Shown: positions 20,385 to 32,188, counted from the first letter of the stretch. The stretch is DNA of 64,000 bases from Acanthococcus lagerstroemiae (GCA_031841125.1 CM063109.1:68888914-68952913), one strand, 5' to 3'. Program-made: numbers and translations. Notes: generated from the letters alone by a model not told the origin.

Positions 20385-22013
20385 GCATCCAGTGCATTTG
20401 CCCGGTTATGTTCAATTTCGTGTAAGCGTAAGTGAGCCCTCATTTTTACTTTGTTTCCCTTTTTTTTTTCTTTTTAAACTGCGGGGAGCGGGTAAAATAA
20501 TACTATTCCACACTCCCACCTTCACAAGTATGGAGACTACCTCTCCTTGGTTCCAGCGTTACTTCCGACGAAGGCTTTGCACGAGGCTCGAATTTTCTCT
20601 TCTTTGTCTAAGCAGACGTAAATTTGATATTTTCCAAAGTCCCCGAAGCTCTTATGTGCACAACAGCTACCAATAATACGCATCAACTCGGAACACGAAA
20701 AAAGCAAACCATTTTCCGCCAAAAGGAGCCTTAAATAAGTGACTGACAGCGTTAGACACTCCCTCTTCAGCCAGCAATTATTAACCTTTCGAAACCTGTA
20801 TGTTTCGATTTCCACAGAAGCTCAGAACTTGAAATGGCTATACAGAGTACAGATAATCATCGCGTGAGCCCATGCCACAGAATGCTTCTTATGCAAAATT
20901 TAGAATATTTTTGGTTCTATTCCAATCTCATATTTAACCTCTGACAAAGTAATTGCACACTGTGCATCGTCGAATGTTCCCACCCACGTATTTGGACAGC
21001 TAGGTTATGAACCGATAATTGTCTGGTGAAAAGTGATTTTCTTAAAAGAGTAATTTCGTTTACTGGTCCACCAAAATATACCATTAGAAAAACCACCGTA
21101 CGCATGAGTCTAATTACAGGGTATTGTGATATTTACGACGATTTGTGTACACCGGTAATTTAGTGGATTCGTGATACTGCGAGTTATTAGGTCAACCGAT
21201 TCGATATGTAAACTAGATTTGGCGGGATGAAGAACTAGCGCGGCAGTTTGCGGAAACGCCGCATGAAAATTGTTTAAATTTATTTTAGGTCTGAAAATAC
21301 TTAAACACTATAATTGGACTACTTGCTACAAGTACTCGTAATGAGACAAAGAGCATCGTGCGAGCAATCGGGAAATCTCACTTTTATGTAAATCGCGAAG
21401 AAGCGTGGCCGATCGATGTTTACTTCGTTCTCGTTCTTCACCAGTGCTCAGAAGCTACAAAAGAATCCACAAAACATGCGTGATAGAGTGAGAGTTCTTA
21501 TGTTAAAAAATTGAAATGGATGGTTGTTGTCCCTTAACCAAAAAAGTAGTAATAATGAAAGAACGTTTTCCTTTGCTTTGACGGATTCTCGAAGGAAAAT
21601 GTAGCCTCTCAAAATTGGTTCTTATGGAGTGAAAAAGATGATTCGTTACATTCATATACCTCTATGGTGTCACGAACTGACCTTTAAATTAAATCATTCC
21701 TTTGTGGGCCAAAGGAACCCTGACGGAGGTGATAATGAAATAATTTGCAGAAATGGATAAGAAAATATTGGGTCTGTTCCTCCAGTCATTAAGTTAAATT
21801 TCTTGAGTGCATACCCATAAAACAGCAACCAAGACAAATCCCAGTAGCATATCATCCGACTGATATTCCAGAGAATTTGGGTATCAGAAAATCAAAACAT
21901 CCGAGTATTCAGATGTAGCTTGCTTGTCTTTATAATACGGAGGCACCTCTTTAAAAGGGTACAATATGTACATAAAATGATAGCTTTCCTGTTATTAAAG
22001 TAGTAAAACTGCC
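20385..22013. other. unidentified interval
   Basis: No gene, RNA or repeat of known type was seen. Short frames on both strands overlap one another and match nothing. Confidence 0.4.
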
Positions 22014-22269
22014 GGTAGAAAATGCAGCAGCAAAATGGTAATGATTACCCACCCCATATGGTAGTAACATCGGCAACATAATGGTAAACAACAGTAATAG
22101 TGCTGCCGGCATCAAAATGGTAGGAAAGTGGTACTTAGTTTTAGTACTGGTAGCAAATGTAGCAGCAAAATGGTAGTGATTACTCTGTATGGTAGTAATG
22201 TCGGCAGCAGTGTAATGGTACAGCGTTTGTGGCAGAGCTTCCGGCATCAAAATGGTAGGAAAGGTGGTA
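22014..22269. repeat. tandem duplication of a ~120-bp unit
   Basis: Unit one (22014-22133) and unit two (22149-22269) share AGCAGCAAAATGGTA, GTAGTAA, TCGGCA and GGCATCAAAATGGTAGGAAA in the same order and spacing. Each unit also carries repeated AAAATGGTA motifs, so a shorter repeat underlies the duplication. The minus-strand open frame across it is a by-product. Confidence 0.75.
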
Positions 22270-22744
22270 GCATGCAGTTCCAAAAGTGGTAGGTGTACTT
22301 CATTTTAGCCGAGGGCGCTACCGGTAATATTGCTTCCAATTTTTTTTAAATGTGACAAGCTGGGAAGTAACTCGAAATCTTTGTATCTTGATCGGAAAAA
22401 AGGTGATGCTTTTGGCTCCCTGGATAGGTAGAGACTAGACCATCCTTCAATCTGGAGGACAGTAAATCATTTATTTCAAAGGATGCTTGCGTTTAAATAC
22501 GTTTATCAAAATTCTTGTTTTGTGCAGCACGTACATAATGTGCAATTCGAGGAAGGATAACAAGTTCAGAATTTTTTTTATATATGAGTATGGTTTTATA
22601 ATTTAAGTCACATTTTCATGGTTTTGATATGACAGAACGTTTTCGAACGAATAACTCGATTGTAAATGTCAGTTTGACTTTCCGTTCATTTATAGGCTTG
22701 TTCTTACAAATATGTATCACAGAAAATGAAAAATCCCGAATGAT
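22270..22744. other. unidentified interval
   Basis: AT-rich sequence in which nothing could be assigned. Confidence 0.35.
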
Positions 22745-22950
22745 TGTTACCGAGTCTTCTCATAGTTTTCACAAGTCATAACAAAACCTTAAGAAGTTCT
22801 ACTTAGGGATGAGGGGGAGAGACTACTGCTAACTTGGTTTCGCCAAGTCTTAACAAGAGTCTTGACGGCTTTAAACTTGTCCTGACGATTCTTCGAAAAA
22901 TCTAAAGGAGTCTTAACGGGTCTCAGCAAAGTTATAAGTCCGAGTTAGCT
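22745..22950. repeat. degenerate AAGTCTTAA-type array
   Basis: Motifs such as CAAGTCTTAACAAGAGTCTT and GGAGTCTTAACGGGTCTC are the reverse complement of the TTAAGACTC motif that fills the repeats at 25.6-26.8 and 50.2-51.5 kb. It is probably a fragment of that family in the opposite orientation. Confidence 0.45.
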
Positions 22951-24913
22951 TCATAATGTGATTACATTTTTAGAGGGGCAGCTTGGGTTGAGGTATGAGA
23001 GGGGGAATATAGTTTGAGAGTTAGAGCAATGTGACATTTTTAATCTGCGAACTTCGGTATGTAAGCCAAAAAAATTACTTTTCTTCACTTCTCATTTTTT
23101 GCGCCCGAATTGGGAAAATAAAATTTACATTCAATTAGGATGAGTCGGTGTAGTGTTTCCAGTGCCTCCCACTCAAACCTGAGGACTTGGTTTTCGTAGA
23201 TGAATATTAGGGTTCAAAATTTTGATTTTGAAATGTTTTGCTTCCAGTAGCTAAACTTGTTCCTTTTCGTCTAAAAACCTACCAGCCAGTTTTTTTTTCA
23301 AATCGAAAAAGTCTGAGGGGTCCCACCGAGGGAGGTCAAGTTTAACATTGGTCTCTCTATGATAAAATTCCCTAAAAACCGACAAAATTAGGAATTTCCC
23401 TATGGAAAAATCATAAAATTAGACGATTTTCTTGTTTTGTTGACTGACGCTTTAAAATGCCGAGTAAATTTAGAATTCTGCGAAAAATTTCGACTCCATA
23501 ACTCATGTAGGATGCACGCCCTCTCGCTACGCCCCTGTTTTTTCGTTGTCAGTCGCCACCAAGACAATTAATTTAGTTTATTCACCATTATGAAGTGTGC
23601 GTTGTGGCTTGAACGAGGAACGTGTCGACACACGGCTGCGGAATTTAACAGACAGCAACTTATGAGAGGTACTGTATGATTTGATGAAATTTCCCGTTAT
23701 TGTTTCCCCATAGTCTCCTATTATGAATTACTGTGCGCCACTACAACTCAAAATGTATGAAGAATAGCGCAGTCAAATTTCGAAAATCGGGAATTCGCGT
23801 TTCATATGGGCAATATAGGAAATCTGCATACATTGAAGTTATAGTCTGTGATGTGACCTTCCATCTGAAGAAAAAAATCGAGGATAGAACGGGAGACTAA
23901 AGCTTTTCCTGAGAGGACTAATTCGCCATTTTTGATGTCTGTCGAATCAAGGTAGCCATCATGATTTTTGTTGATCACCATGACCCCATGGTAACAGCCC
24001 TCCAAGTGGTGTTTTGTCACGTCAAATTATACCGAAACAGTGTTTTTTCAGTTCTGCCTACGGACTATTTTACTCTCGAAGCTACCAGTAACCACAAAGC
24101 CCGTAGATGATCCGTAGTTGACATTCATTTCATTGACTCATTAACCTCGATGAAATATCAGACTACCCTACGTATTTATGGTATTAGTAGATATCTCCAA
24201 TCATCTTTCTGCGCAATCCACTGAATAAGTTATTTTGAAATTACAAAGGAACGTATTTAGGAGTCTCATCTAACGTCGATACGTCTCTTTTGAATTGCCT
24301 AGACAAAACAGCTCAATTTAAACGGTGAAATCGATGCTCAAAAACGATCATATACACTTTGTTGTGAATCAAAATGAGATATACCAACATTTACATAACC
24401 ATGATATTAGCGTCGATACACTTAACCGTCTTATAATTAATTATACGCTGTCGTATAGTCAGCCAGATCGGGACGATTACATTGTAAATATGAAAATACG
24501 AGCTCCTTTGCCTTTCGCCAGCAGATCCCTTTCGTGGTACTTTGTTCGTTACTTACAAAAAAAGAGAGAAAAAAAACGCGTATTGCGGATCTTGCGTGCG
24601 AATCAGTCGCCTTACATACGTTCATTGGCTGGGCTTTCGAAAACCTCGAACTGTCCGTGTGTCCGTTATACATTATATTTTTGGCCACGAACATTATTAA
24701 ATACTACGTGTTCGAAGCCACACAGTTTATTTAATAGTTTTGTCATTCAATTATACAATTAAATACCCGACACTCGAGTTTTGTGCTTCTGCGTCCTCTC
24801 ACGGCGTCAGCCGCCGGTGCCGATGCCGGTGCCGCGAAGACTGATAGGCGAAAAGCGTTCTAAATGTACGCGGCAATTACGGTCGGTCAATTTTTCGATT
24901 TCCCTGTTTCGGT
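22951..24913. other. unidentified interval
   Basis: No gene is recognised. The 145-codon plus frame at 24325-24762 has no known motif. The last 130 bases are CpG-richer and lead into the promoter-like segment. Confidence 0.4.
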
Positions 24914-24921
24914 TATATAAA
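24914..24921 (+). promoter_or_regulatory. candidate TATA box
   Basis: TATATAAA lies in a CpG-retaining, GC-richer segment (about 24790-24960) that contrasts with its AT-rich surroundings. About 150 bases downstream is a GTAAGC donor-like site. No initiator motif is clear. Confidence 0.25.
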
Positions 24922-24944
24922 CGGCGAGGATGTGCGGACGCACA

Positions 24945-25067
24945 GACGCACCCGGTATTTCCGAGTACGAGTATAGGCTTGCCATTTAGCCTGTAATTGA
25001 AAGCGATCATATTCGTTATTGAAATTTTGCATCGAGGAATATCACCAGATGCGGACGCCACGGACTG
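24945..25067 (+). other. candidate first exon
   Basis: If the TATA box is real, transcription would start near 24945. The segment ends GGACTG followed by GTAAGC at 25068, a fair 5' splice site. An ATG at 25049-25051 would open a short reading frame (MRTPRT) running into the donor. No downstream exon could be linked, so this remains a pattern-based guess. Confidence 0.22.
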
Positions 25068-25639
25068 GTAAGCACCTACACCACCACTTGTGTTCAATTA
25101 CTGTTCCTCGTCTGTGTGATCATCATTATAACTGGAGTTACTAGTTACACTTTTCGAAACCTCTAGATTCCCATGGTGGCAGAGATACAGACCTTTAAAT
25201 GCTTGATGGCTCGGTTGACACCATTTTTCAATTTTATAGTCCCTAAGTTTGTAGTATAACCGCCGGCTTATCACTAATTAGAATCTACTGTTTCATTAAG
25301 AGGCATTCAATCCATTTGCTACGCTATTCTCTGATCAGGAAAATTACAAATTTTTGCATTTTCGTTTAATGGCATCGAAAAGACGAAACGGTCCGACAAA
25401 GAAAAATTACGGTATCCTATTCTTCAGCAATATATTTTACCACGGGAAACCAGTTTCTCGTCGAAGCCTTATTCTTAAACTTGAATAATATTCGATCGAT
25501 CTTACGTCAGTTCTACACAAGTTCTGTCTTCTTAATGCCCTATTGCCCTGTATCATGTTTATATGTGGCGAAGAACAGTTCTAGCAAATGGGACAATAAA
25601 TAGAACCTTCCTCCTATGTGTTTTCGTTCCCCTTCCAAC
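25068..25639. other. unidentified interval
   Basis: Nothing was recognised between the promoter-like segment and the T-rich repeat. Confidence 0.35.
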
Positions 25640-26770
25640 AGAGATGGCCTTTGAGTTAGTCCGTGTTTATAACAACTATTGACGCAAGGCTTTTTTTTTT
25701 GTAGGTAAAAATAAAGACCTGAAGTATCTTCTTCCCTTTGTGGGACCAGTTTTTCTTTTTAATGTGGTTCGACGAATATATTATTCGGATGGAACCAGAA
25801 GAGGAAATTTGGTTTTTGAACCTTCACGATGGTCCCAGTTGGAATGTTGCAGTTTGAACAATACTATTTCAGATGTTTTCAAGTTTGTTTAGATATTATA
25901 CTTTCAAAACTACTTCCGGTTTGCATAAGATTTTTCAGAACGTATTCAAGACTCGTTGATATTCGCCCGGATTAGTTCAAGATAATCCAAATCTTGATCG
26001 GCAATTTCTAAAACTCATGATTTTTTGAGGTTTTTAATATATTTTTTTAACTTGCTACGATTTTGGTTTTTGGACAGTCGCCTGTTTAATATTCTTAAAC
26101 TGATTTCAGAATTGTGAAAACTCATCCAGACGGATCTAGTTCTCTAAAAGATTTCTTGAGGTTTTGTTAAAAACTCACGAAGGAAGATTCTGCATCTTTT
26201 AACATTTTCTAAGACATTTTTATGACTCGTCAACACTTTTCCGGATTAGTTCAAGATTATCCCAGGTATCATCGAGACTTTTTGGTTATCAGGGGATTTC
26301 TTTAGGATTCCGTGAGATGCTCAAGACCTTTTTAGACTCGTCAAAATATGTTTTTCTTTCCAGACGGTTAATTGTTTGAGACTCTTATTAACTAATTTCA
26401 GGTTTTTGGAGACTCATGTCGATGGGTTGAAAACTTTTCATGGTCTTAAAGGCTTTAAATTTTAATGCTTAGTAACACTTTTCGTGACTAATCCAAGACT
26501 CTCTTAGGCTTCAGGAATTTTTAGGGATTTTTTGAGGTTCTCGAGACTTTATTTAAACTTGCTAAGGTTTTTTTTTTATTTATATATTTTTTTTAAACCA
26601 TGACCTATTTAAGATTCTTGTTGATTCCAGACATTCAGAGACTCATTCCTACGGGTATAGGATTCTGTTGTTCAAGCTTCTCAAGATTTCCCTGACATGT
26701 TTCAAACTATCTCTAAAACCGGTCTGGACTCTTATCAAGTCTCTTTCCATTCTTAATGTTCAGGTTTTGA
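25640..26770 (+). repeat. T-rich dispersed repeat, copy 1
   Basis: It starts ACAGAGATGGCCTTTGA and includes TTCGACGAATATA, GATGGTCCCA and ATGTTGCAGTTTGAA in the same order as 50204-51460. Then about 800 bases of loosely repeated TTAAGACTC/AAGATTTTT motifs follow. Both copies are non-coding. They could be ends of a large element or an old segmental duplication. Confidence 0.7.
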
Positions 26771-27204
26771 CCCTTGGTGGAACCTGTTGAGTAAGGGGAT
26801 GGATACACATGCAAATTCTTGTCTTTTCATATCTTTGTGAGCTGCAACGAAAATGATTCACATTTACCCAAAAGTTAATCACCGACCAATGACCTTTAGA
26901 AAATTTCTTCTCTAAATTCTGGGTCCGTGCCTCTTTGTTACAGTATAAAAAACAATGTTTTTTAGTTGAACAATTTTTTTCAAAACTACTTTCAGGATTT
27001 TTTACAGCAAGCGTGCAAAGTTCCTTATGAAAAATCCCATCTTAAATTTTATCCGCGTTAAGGGACTTTCTAGAATTTTTTAATTTCAACAAAATGTTAG
27101 CTGATGTGTTATACACATTTAGACCCCGAACGCGTGGAATTCCGAAGAAACCCGTTTTGTGAACATGTGGGACTCCAATGTCTAGGCTAGAAAGGTGCAT
27201 CAAT
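26771..27204. other. unidentified interval
   Basis: AT-rich sequence in which nothing could be assigned. Confidence 0.35.
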
Positions 27205-27285
27205 AGAGCTTTTCCAATATTCCATATTGCATACTTATTCGCCTGGCCTGTTATCAATTTCGTAGTGCATGATAAGGACATGATC
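27205..27285 (+). repeat. LINE 3' tail fragment, inverted relative to the next LINE
   Basis: TTCCATATTGCATACTTATT followed by GCC..TGTTATCAATTTCGTAGTGCATGATA matches the reverse complement of 27586-27660, the 3' flank of the adjacent minus-strand LINE, with roughly three-quarters identity by eye. It is probably the 3' end of a related LINE on the plus strand. Confidence 0.6.
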
Positions 27286-27585
27286 GTAGTATTGTGGTCG
27301 TACGAGTGAGTTTTGAGTTTCGTCTTTCGTTTTTTGTGTCGCACCTTTTATGATATCCCGTCTGTCTTCTCTGCACTCTGTATGATTCGAGATTTTCGTT
27401 TTTCAATCATTTATCATGGTCTTATCCTCCTATGATCATCGATTTAATTAAATAACAGTTTAATTTTCGGCTTGCACTTTCGGCAACGCAATTAAGCAAC
27501 GTTTGCGTTGCCGAAAGAATTCAAGAAATTCTGATCTCCGGCGTTTTCGAGTATCAGGCCCATTTTGCACATCAAATTTTGTTAT

Positions 27586-28845
27586 CATACACTACCAACT
27601 TAATAACAAGAGAGGCTAATAAGTATGCAATATGGAGTACTGGAAATGCCCTCTACGCCTATCTACGAGTATAAACCTCTATTATCCTTTTCCAGGCTTT
27701 TATGTCTTCGACCCATCTTGAACCAACATAACCCGCAATTTCATCCCGCTATCTCCTTATCGGTCTCTCTGTTTTTCTTATTTTCTCATTATGTTGTCCA
27801 CGTGGTTGTTGTTATATTCCATTCATCTTTCTTTGCTTTCGTAAAAATGTCCTGCAAATTTAAATTTTACTCTTTTAATTGTCCGAACCACGTCTCTGCC
27901 TTTTGTCGTACCACAGATTTCCGAGGCCTTTCTTTTTATGTTCAGGATTTTCCTTTTTATTTTCCCATTGTGTAGCCTTTGTTTTGTTCGCTTGTAATCT
28001 TGTTACTGTCCGACTGGTAGTGTGCAACTTTCCAATATTTTGACTTTGGATTTAATCCCCAATTTATTTTTGTAAATTTTCCTGAAGTTCCTGAGACTTA
28101 TCTATATGCTACGTTCCCCTTGCTATTTATCTCTTTTTAATATAGTCTTCGAATGAAATTAATTATAATATGGATGTATGTTTTCATCCACATTTTCAAT
28201 TTTCCTATTGTTTACCACTAGACTATGGACTCTGTGCGTTTGACATGTATTTCGTTTCCGCTAGATTTGCCTCAAGTCTTGCCTCTAAGCTACTTCTGAC
28301 TTCTGAATAGACTTCCTGCCATCATTTGGAGTTTTTAAATACACTGTTATTAAACAGTACTATATCGTCAGCACATCGCAAATTGCTTAATCTTAACCCA
28401 TCAATTTTTATTTCCTAGGTTTGTCATTCTTCGTTATTAAACACCCTTTCCAATCGACAGTTGAATAGGTTTGATGATAAAAGATCCCTTTACTTTACCT
28501 CTTTTTCTGTTATAAATGTTGATCTTTTTCGATCAAAGTGATGTATGCTCTCGAGGCTTTATGTAGATTTTCGATTAATATTGATCCATTTTTCGTGAAT
28601 CTCCTGCTTTTCTAGTTCTTCCCGAGAGAATCTCGAGGCTGATTGTATCTAATGCTTTGCAAAAATCTATGAATAGAATATACATTTCTAATTGGTATTC
28701 TTTTCCCTTTTTCAACAATTGGCTCATTGGTTGAATGTGATCTACTGTTGAGTAGTTTTTCATTAAACCTGCTTGTTCCGCCTGTTAGCTGAAATTCACT
28801 TGACTGTACATTCTGTTGCTCACGACCTTTGCAAAGATGTTAATA
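27586..28845 (-). pseudogene. RTE-like LINE relic with intact C-terminus
   Basis: On the minus strand the fragment begins in the reverse transcriptase (FAKVVSNRMYSQVNFS, then AGLMKNYSTVDHIQPM, about 28835-28735). It continues with LFIDFCKALDTI (motif A, about 28655) and RCADDIVLF (motif C as CADD, about 28375). It then reads GIKSKVKILESCTLPVG and GRDVVRTIKRVKFKFAGHFY (about 27890), and finishes RDEIAGYVGSRWVEDIKAW, then KRIIEVYTRR and a stop at 27663-27665. A large internal deletion between motifs A and C is likely, since motif B is missing. Several stops and frame changes are present. Its C-terminal block is the same kind as in the LINE at 17770-19565, so both are probably one broad family at different ages. 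Confidence 0.85.
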
Positions 28846-28916
28846 TTTGATAGGAAACTTATTCATCTTTAATATTGTTTTCAAAAAGAATGTTTTTGAA
28901 AATTTTCAAATTATAC

Positions 28917-29078
28917 CAGATAAAACAGAATTTCCTTAATTCGTTGAATACGTATTCCCAGATTTTTTCGGAATCGGCACACGCTTCGCTAGTCAAATTG
29001 ATATATAGCAATTCGGAAATATTTACCGGCACGTTGTTTTTACGATCATCGATATTGGCCAAAGAACTCGATAATTCA
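28917..29078 (-). CDS. candidate internal exon of an unidentified host gene
   Basis: On the minus strand a pyrimidine-rich stretch ending GATTGTAG (AG at 29079-29080) is followed by 162 open bases and then CTG|GTATAA (donor at 28916-28915). The frame reads ELSSSLANIDDRKNNVPVNI, then SELLYINLTSEACADSEKIW and EYVFNELRKFCF. It has mixed, non-repetitive composition and balanced codon use, unlike the repeat-derived frames around it. I do not recognise the protein. A chance frame cannot be excluded. The LINE relic begins 70 bases downstream, which would put it in the following intron. Confidence 0.35.
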
Positions 29079-29099
29079 CTACAATCGAAATAATATATG

Positions 29100-29515
29100 A
29101 TATTCAATTCGCGTCAACAAGCATTCCGAAAACACTCGGCACGAAATTCGCGAAACCGAAACTTGTACGAGTAGCGCGCGTAATTCGACTTAGCCGCGTA
29201 CACTCGTTCAATTTCCCGACGACGAATTCGAATATTCGAAACGGAAAAACAATCGGATGCGAAGCTATCGATTTCTCGGATATGCGGTAGACCACTGGAG
29301 TAAATAACGGCGAGTGCGTTTAGCAGACACGAAACTAACGTCTAGATCTTCTTCCATAAAGGAAACTATTCCAGCAAGATTCCCCCTTCTGACTTCTGGA
29401 GGCGCGTTCGTACGCAATAAACGATTAACGCTGGAACACTGGTACCCTGTAGCCTGTACTATCGACTGCTCTACAGGCTGTATTAACATTTCGTAAACTT
29501 TTTATTATATTGCAG
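29100..29515. other. CpG-retaining segment with overlapping open frames
   Basis: CpG is frequent here (GCGCGCGTAATTCGACTTAG and similar), unlike the flanks, and stop codons are scarce in several frames. The minus frame at 29489-29265 (RGNLAGIVSFMEEDLDVSFV) looks protein-like but has no clear splice sites. The segment could be exonic or regulatory. Confidence 0.3.
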
Positions 29516-29695
29516 TCGATATTACGAATCGTCTGGAAGTTCTCCAAAATTGCTGACTTGGTCGAAAGTTTACACTGGGACGAGCGAAATCAACGCGAAG
29601 TGCTTAAAATTTTCAGACCGTGCGATAAAACAATCGTTAAATTTTTACAGCTTGCATCTGACATCGGCACGAGACCCATGATACCAAACATTTGA
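29516..29695 (+). CDS. candidate terminal exon, unidentified
   Basis: TTTTTATTATATTGCAG (AG at 29514-29515) is a good 3' splice site. It is followed by a frame open for 59 codons to TGA at 29693-29695, including DLVESLHWDERNQREVLKIF and IVKFLQLASDIGTRPMIPNI. Composition is non-repetitive. I recognise no family. It is on the opposite strand from the other candidate exon nearby, so at most one of the two may be real. Confidence 0.25.
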   Translation, partial: SILRIVWKFSKIADLVESLHWDERNQREVLKIFRPCDKTIVKFLQLASDIGTRPMIPNI

Positions 29696-31340
29696 CGAGT
29701 ATTCGAACTAACGATATGCCAAGAAGTACCATAATTAAGTTAATTTATGAACTAGTCCCACGGATATAAATATAGGGAGCGTAATAGGCCCGAAACTTTT
29801 ATACTCTTCCACTGCTGAGTGAAAATTTACCTAGTCAGCGGAATGTTGATTTTGTATACATGTTTAGTCGTTTGAAATACTCCCCATAAAAGTCTCGTTT
29901 AGTTTCAATAAAGTCACATATCTGTTTACAGTTTCGCATGAATCAAATTTTAGTGCACAATTTGTCGGGCAATAGACTTTGTCTTTTTCCGAACAGTAGG
30001 TAGATTTTCTGATTGTAGAATAGGTAGCTGGATGTTGACAAATTTTATGATATAGCTTGTATTCGTTCGATACAATCAGTTTGATCGAGTTTATAATTTA
30101 AATATAGATACTTGGACTGAATGAATCGATTAGGAAACATTTGAATAATTTTATTCGATAAAACAACTAAACACGAAAATAGGCTTAATAAAAATGCATT
30201 TCAGTTGAAACAATTTTGAAAAGAGTCAGTCGACGATAACTTTCATTGAGCTAGTTAAAGAGGACGTTTAGTATCGTTGCTTCAAATTTATGCAGCTACG
30301 TCAGTGTGAAGGTGATTCTTTTTTATTTGTTTATGTGTTCCTTGTCTATGGTTATTTCAAGTGCTTGCTTAGTTTCCACTTGCTACCGTTCTTTTATTTC
30401 AACTCTTTCTTTTCCTTTTCTCTTTTTATTTATTTTTCCGCTCGAGCCGTGTGCAGGCAAATGCGTTTATGGTACGAAAATGGAATATGCACGTGAATTG
30501 TCTTGAGATTAATGATTTCATCGTTCGTTCGAGTTTATAGATTTTGATCTCGTATTTGTATACGTTAGACGTAATTAATGTGCACAGGGAATGGCATAAA
30601 GTTGAAACGTCCTTCCTCTCACTTCCAGAAATGATCCTAAGACCAAAACGTTAATTTCATCGTCCAGGTGTCCCATTCGGCTGCACCATCCTTTACTAAA
30701 TTTTTTGGTCAAACTATGAGAATTCAATCGGCGGGCCGAAGAGGATGTGGGGGTCTGACATCCTTCCGCGACTCATTTCAGGAGCTGAAATTTGGAAAAT
30801 TTGATCGTTAAGTCGGCAAAATAAAATATATTGTTTGCCTATCTATAGACACATCGACCTATCTTTAGTCGTAAGTTGTAAAAATGGCTCGGTAAGAATA
30901 TTTTTTGCATCGAGTCAGCATTTTTAGCCCCCTTCCCCCACACATACATATACATTTTGTTTGTACACACTTCTATACATATGTAAGGGTAAATTTCTGT
31001 CTAAATAAATACACCCCGTAAGTCGAATTTTACGCGCTTGTCATGTCATTTTCCTCCGCTGTCACCCGCTTGTATGCATGACTGACTCCCCTGGAGAACC
31101 TACTGGAGGACGAGAAACGCATCCCTTGTGCCAAGGCCCTCGCGTTCGTGAGCTCCTGCCTTGTGGCATTTAGTGTTTAGTGAATGATTGTGGCAAAAGC
31201 CTGTTAGTCCGTATTTCGGTAGTGTTGTCAAATTAATTGTGATGGTGTTGGTGAGAAACGCCAATGTGGGGTGAGTTTTGCTCACTAGGTAAACATTTTA
31301 TTGTGGCTTTTTAAATTGCTTTTAGATTTACACTTGCTCG
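29696..31340. other. unidentified interval
   Basis: AT-rich sequence with no recognised gene, RNA or repeat. Confidence 0.4.
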
Positions 31341-31664
31341 CTATACTTTTTCACCGGCGGGGGCGTAGCTGACACCCGAGGCTCTCCGCTACGTAGGGTA
31401 GACGTTACCCTACCCAGGCGACAATGTGGATCGAGCTGTCGGCATTCGGTCGAGTATCCGGACAGCAGACTGAACTTACCGCACAGCTTCGGAGCCGGCA
31501 CTATCAACCTGTAGGCATTCGTGCAGGCTAGGTATTCGGTTGGAGCGCTAGTGTATTTCACCCCGTTTTGTGAACTTCCACTTTTGGCCACCATTTGTAA
31601 AGTAGATGGCGCGCTATGTATTTCTTCCCGTTTTGGGTAGCTTCTGCATTTGTTCACCAGATGG
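31341..31664. repeat. GC-rich repeat block with a diverged tandem pair
   Basis: Within a GC-rich patch, 31545-31609 and 31611-31664 are related units (GCGCTA..GTATTTC..CCCGTTTTG..ACCA..AGATGG). The block leads directly into the SINE-like copy. The 133-codon minus frame over it is a repeat by-product. Confidence 0.5.
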
Positions 31665-31762
31665 TGTGGTGGGACGTATAGCGACGCACGCATGCCAAAG
31701 TGGCCCCTGAGACACCGCACCCCCGGCACCGGAAACTACCCTTTCGGGCATCGCATCAGTCG
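31662..31762 (+). mobile_element. SINE-like repeat, copy 3 (5' part)
   Basis: TGGTGTGGTGGGACGTATAG is followed by GCATGCCAAAGTGGCCCCTG and CCGGAAACTACCCTTTCG, the same head as the copies at 464-886 (minus) and 9339-9632 (plus). Similarity stops after about 100 bases near CATCAGTCGCG, so it is truncated or recombined. No target duplication was found. Confidence 0.65.
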
Positions 31763-32110
31763 CGTCCCAATAGACCCCCTGGTATGTTGATGCTAATCGG
31801 ATACTGGGCCAGAGAACAGGATCGCTTAAATGCTTTGCTGCGTTATTAGTCTAGGGCTACGGTGCAGTAGTGTTTTGTGCTCGTACTCAAATGTGATTTT
31901 CAACTCTGTTATAGGTACCTAGCCAGAACAGTTCCCGTCCAGCTATTCATCCATCCGTCCCCTGTAAATAATGCAGTTATGGTAAATTTAGCGCATAAGC
32001 CACTCGTTGTACAAAATATCATAAAAATTCAAACTATCCTGACTTAATATTTTTGTACGGGGAAATTCTACGTACCCCTGGCTGCGTTGCGTGTTTTTCA
32101 AATTTCTAAT

Positions 32111-32148
<38 letters not shown>

Positions 32149-32188
32149 CTTCTTTTGATATTTTTGTTTTTGATTTATATACATATTA
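31763..32188. repeat. unidentified interval with a (CT)n microsatellite
   Basis: A run of CT dinucleotides occupies about 32117-32142, preceded by a C-run and followed by T-rich sequence. The rest is unassigned. Confidence 0.6.

Noticed and set aside
23590..23680. Short frame starting ATGAAGTGTGCG and running to a GTACTG
   Set aside because: Only about 29 codons with a weak donor; indistinguishable from chance.
24325..24762. 145-codon plus-strand frame
   Set aside because: No recognised motif, splice signal or homologous frame; kept only as unidentified sequence.
31328..31729. 133-codon minus-strand frame
   Set aside because: It lies across the GC-rich tandem pair and the SINE-like head; the frame follows from composition and has no family motif.
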